A DNA stretch of 64,000 nucleotides from Thermoguttaceae bacterium (GTDB taxonomy: Bacteria > Planctomycetota > Planctomycetia > Pirellulales > Thermoguttaceae): the NCBI GenBank assembly GCA_017937485.1, contig JAGBDN010000003.1:62001-126000 (forward strand), written 5' to 3'. The position numbers and the translations under genes were made by a program. The notes beneath the pieces are model-generated. The model saw nothing but the letters and a program-made list of their open reading frames with translations. It had not been told where the DNA came from and did no database searches. Within the stretch, counting starts at the first letter, position 1; each line of letters begins with the position of its first letter. Positions 63,798-64,000 of this stretch are shown here, one piece after another.

Positions 63798-64000
63798 ATG
63801 TCGCATTGGAAAAAAATCGTTCTCTCCCCGTATTTTGCGGCGACGACGGGCGCGACGGCGCTCGCGTTGACGTTGGGCGCCGCGAACGCCCAAAACGCGC
63901 CGGTTCCGGTTCCTCCGTCGACGCCGGGCGTTCCCGCTCCGACCGACGCGACGGCGCCCCTTCCGGCGCCGGTTCCGGCCAATCCGAATCCGCTCGGAAT
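63798..64000 (+). CDS. Exported Pro/Ala-rich protein, 3' end beyond the window
   Basis: ATG 63798 has GAGG about 8 bases upstream. The 67 codons present encode a signal peptide (KKIVLSPYFAATTGATALALTLGAANA), then a Pro/Val/Ala-rich stretch (PVPVPPSTPGVPAPTDA...). Too little is present to assign a family; a secreted or wall-associated protein is likely. Confidence 0.65.
   Translation, partial: MSHWKKIVLSPYFAATTGATALALTLGAANAQNAPVPVPPSTPGVPAPTDATAPLPAPVPANPNPLG

Overview
The window looks like a chromosomal segment of a planctomycete, most likely a gut- or host-associated member of the Pirellulales/Thermoguttaceae type. The basis is inference from gene content. There is a surface protein with an N-terminal LE-x-LE-x-R-x-LL motif, a DUF1559 protein with a prepilin-like leader, two Tat-exported Gfo/Idh/MocA oxidoreductases, duplicated Tat-exported calcineurin-like phosphoesterases with LamG-like domains, a large exported metzincin, and scattered single housekeeping genes. 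Codon use strongly favours GAC, GTC, TCG, CGC and GCG, so long antisense frames stay open. I treat those as shadows. I saw no tRNA, rRNA, CRISPR array, transposase or prophage.

Left part (1-18005), all on the minus strand: a truncated VCBS/FG-GAP surface protein (1-1670); a YhaO-YhaN-like pair (8314 down to 2220) whose phosphoesterase has lost its metal-binding histidines; two paralogous exported phosphoesterases (8675-10708, 10850-12877); a 1078-residue metzincin with a long Ala/Lys/Glu helix inserted before its active site (13221-16457); and a NUDIX hydrolase with a VanZ-like membrane protein (16829-17867).

Middle (18171-36426): an envelope pair ending in an autotransporter-type beta-barrel (18171-20150); a Tat oxidoreductase (20445-21770) followed by two tandem-repeat arrays; YraN; NifU; tyrosyl-tRNA synthetase; a three-gene operon of DUF1559 protein, lipoprotein and GH36 alpha-galactosidase (30690 down to 26441) behind a near-consensus sigma70 promoter; and a sugar-metabolism group of XylR/AraC regulator, LsrF-like aldolase, DhaL and DhaK (31064-35586). 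A YfcE-type phosphoesterase follows.

Right part (36751-64000), mostly plus strand: 4-alpha-glucanotransferase, a GH2 glycosidase, rpmB (minus), a second Tat oxidoreductase, a VWA protein, a beta-propeller-type gene interrupted by one in-frame TAA (46167-48335), an SppA-like protease, a DnaA protein whose long linker carries AT-hook motifs (50425-52470), a PQQ-propeller protein with an acidic repeat tail (minus), a GAF protein, rpsR, argB, argD-argF, pheT and the start of another exported Pro-rich protein.

The exported glycosidases, oxidoreductases and the kinase/aldolase set suggest life on plant or mucin glycans. The most unusual items are the AT-hook DnaA, the histidine-less YhaO partner, the metzincin helical insertion, the single-stop interrupted gene, and a recurring class of long perfect hairpins without a U-tract just after stop codons.
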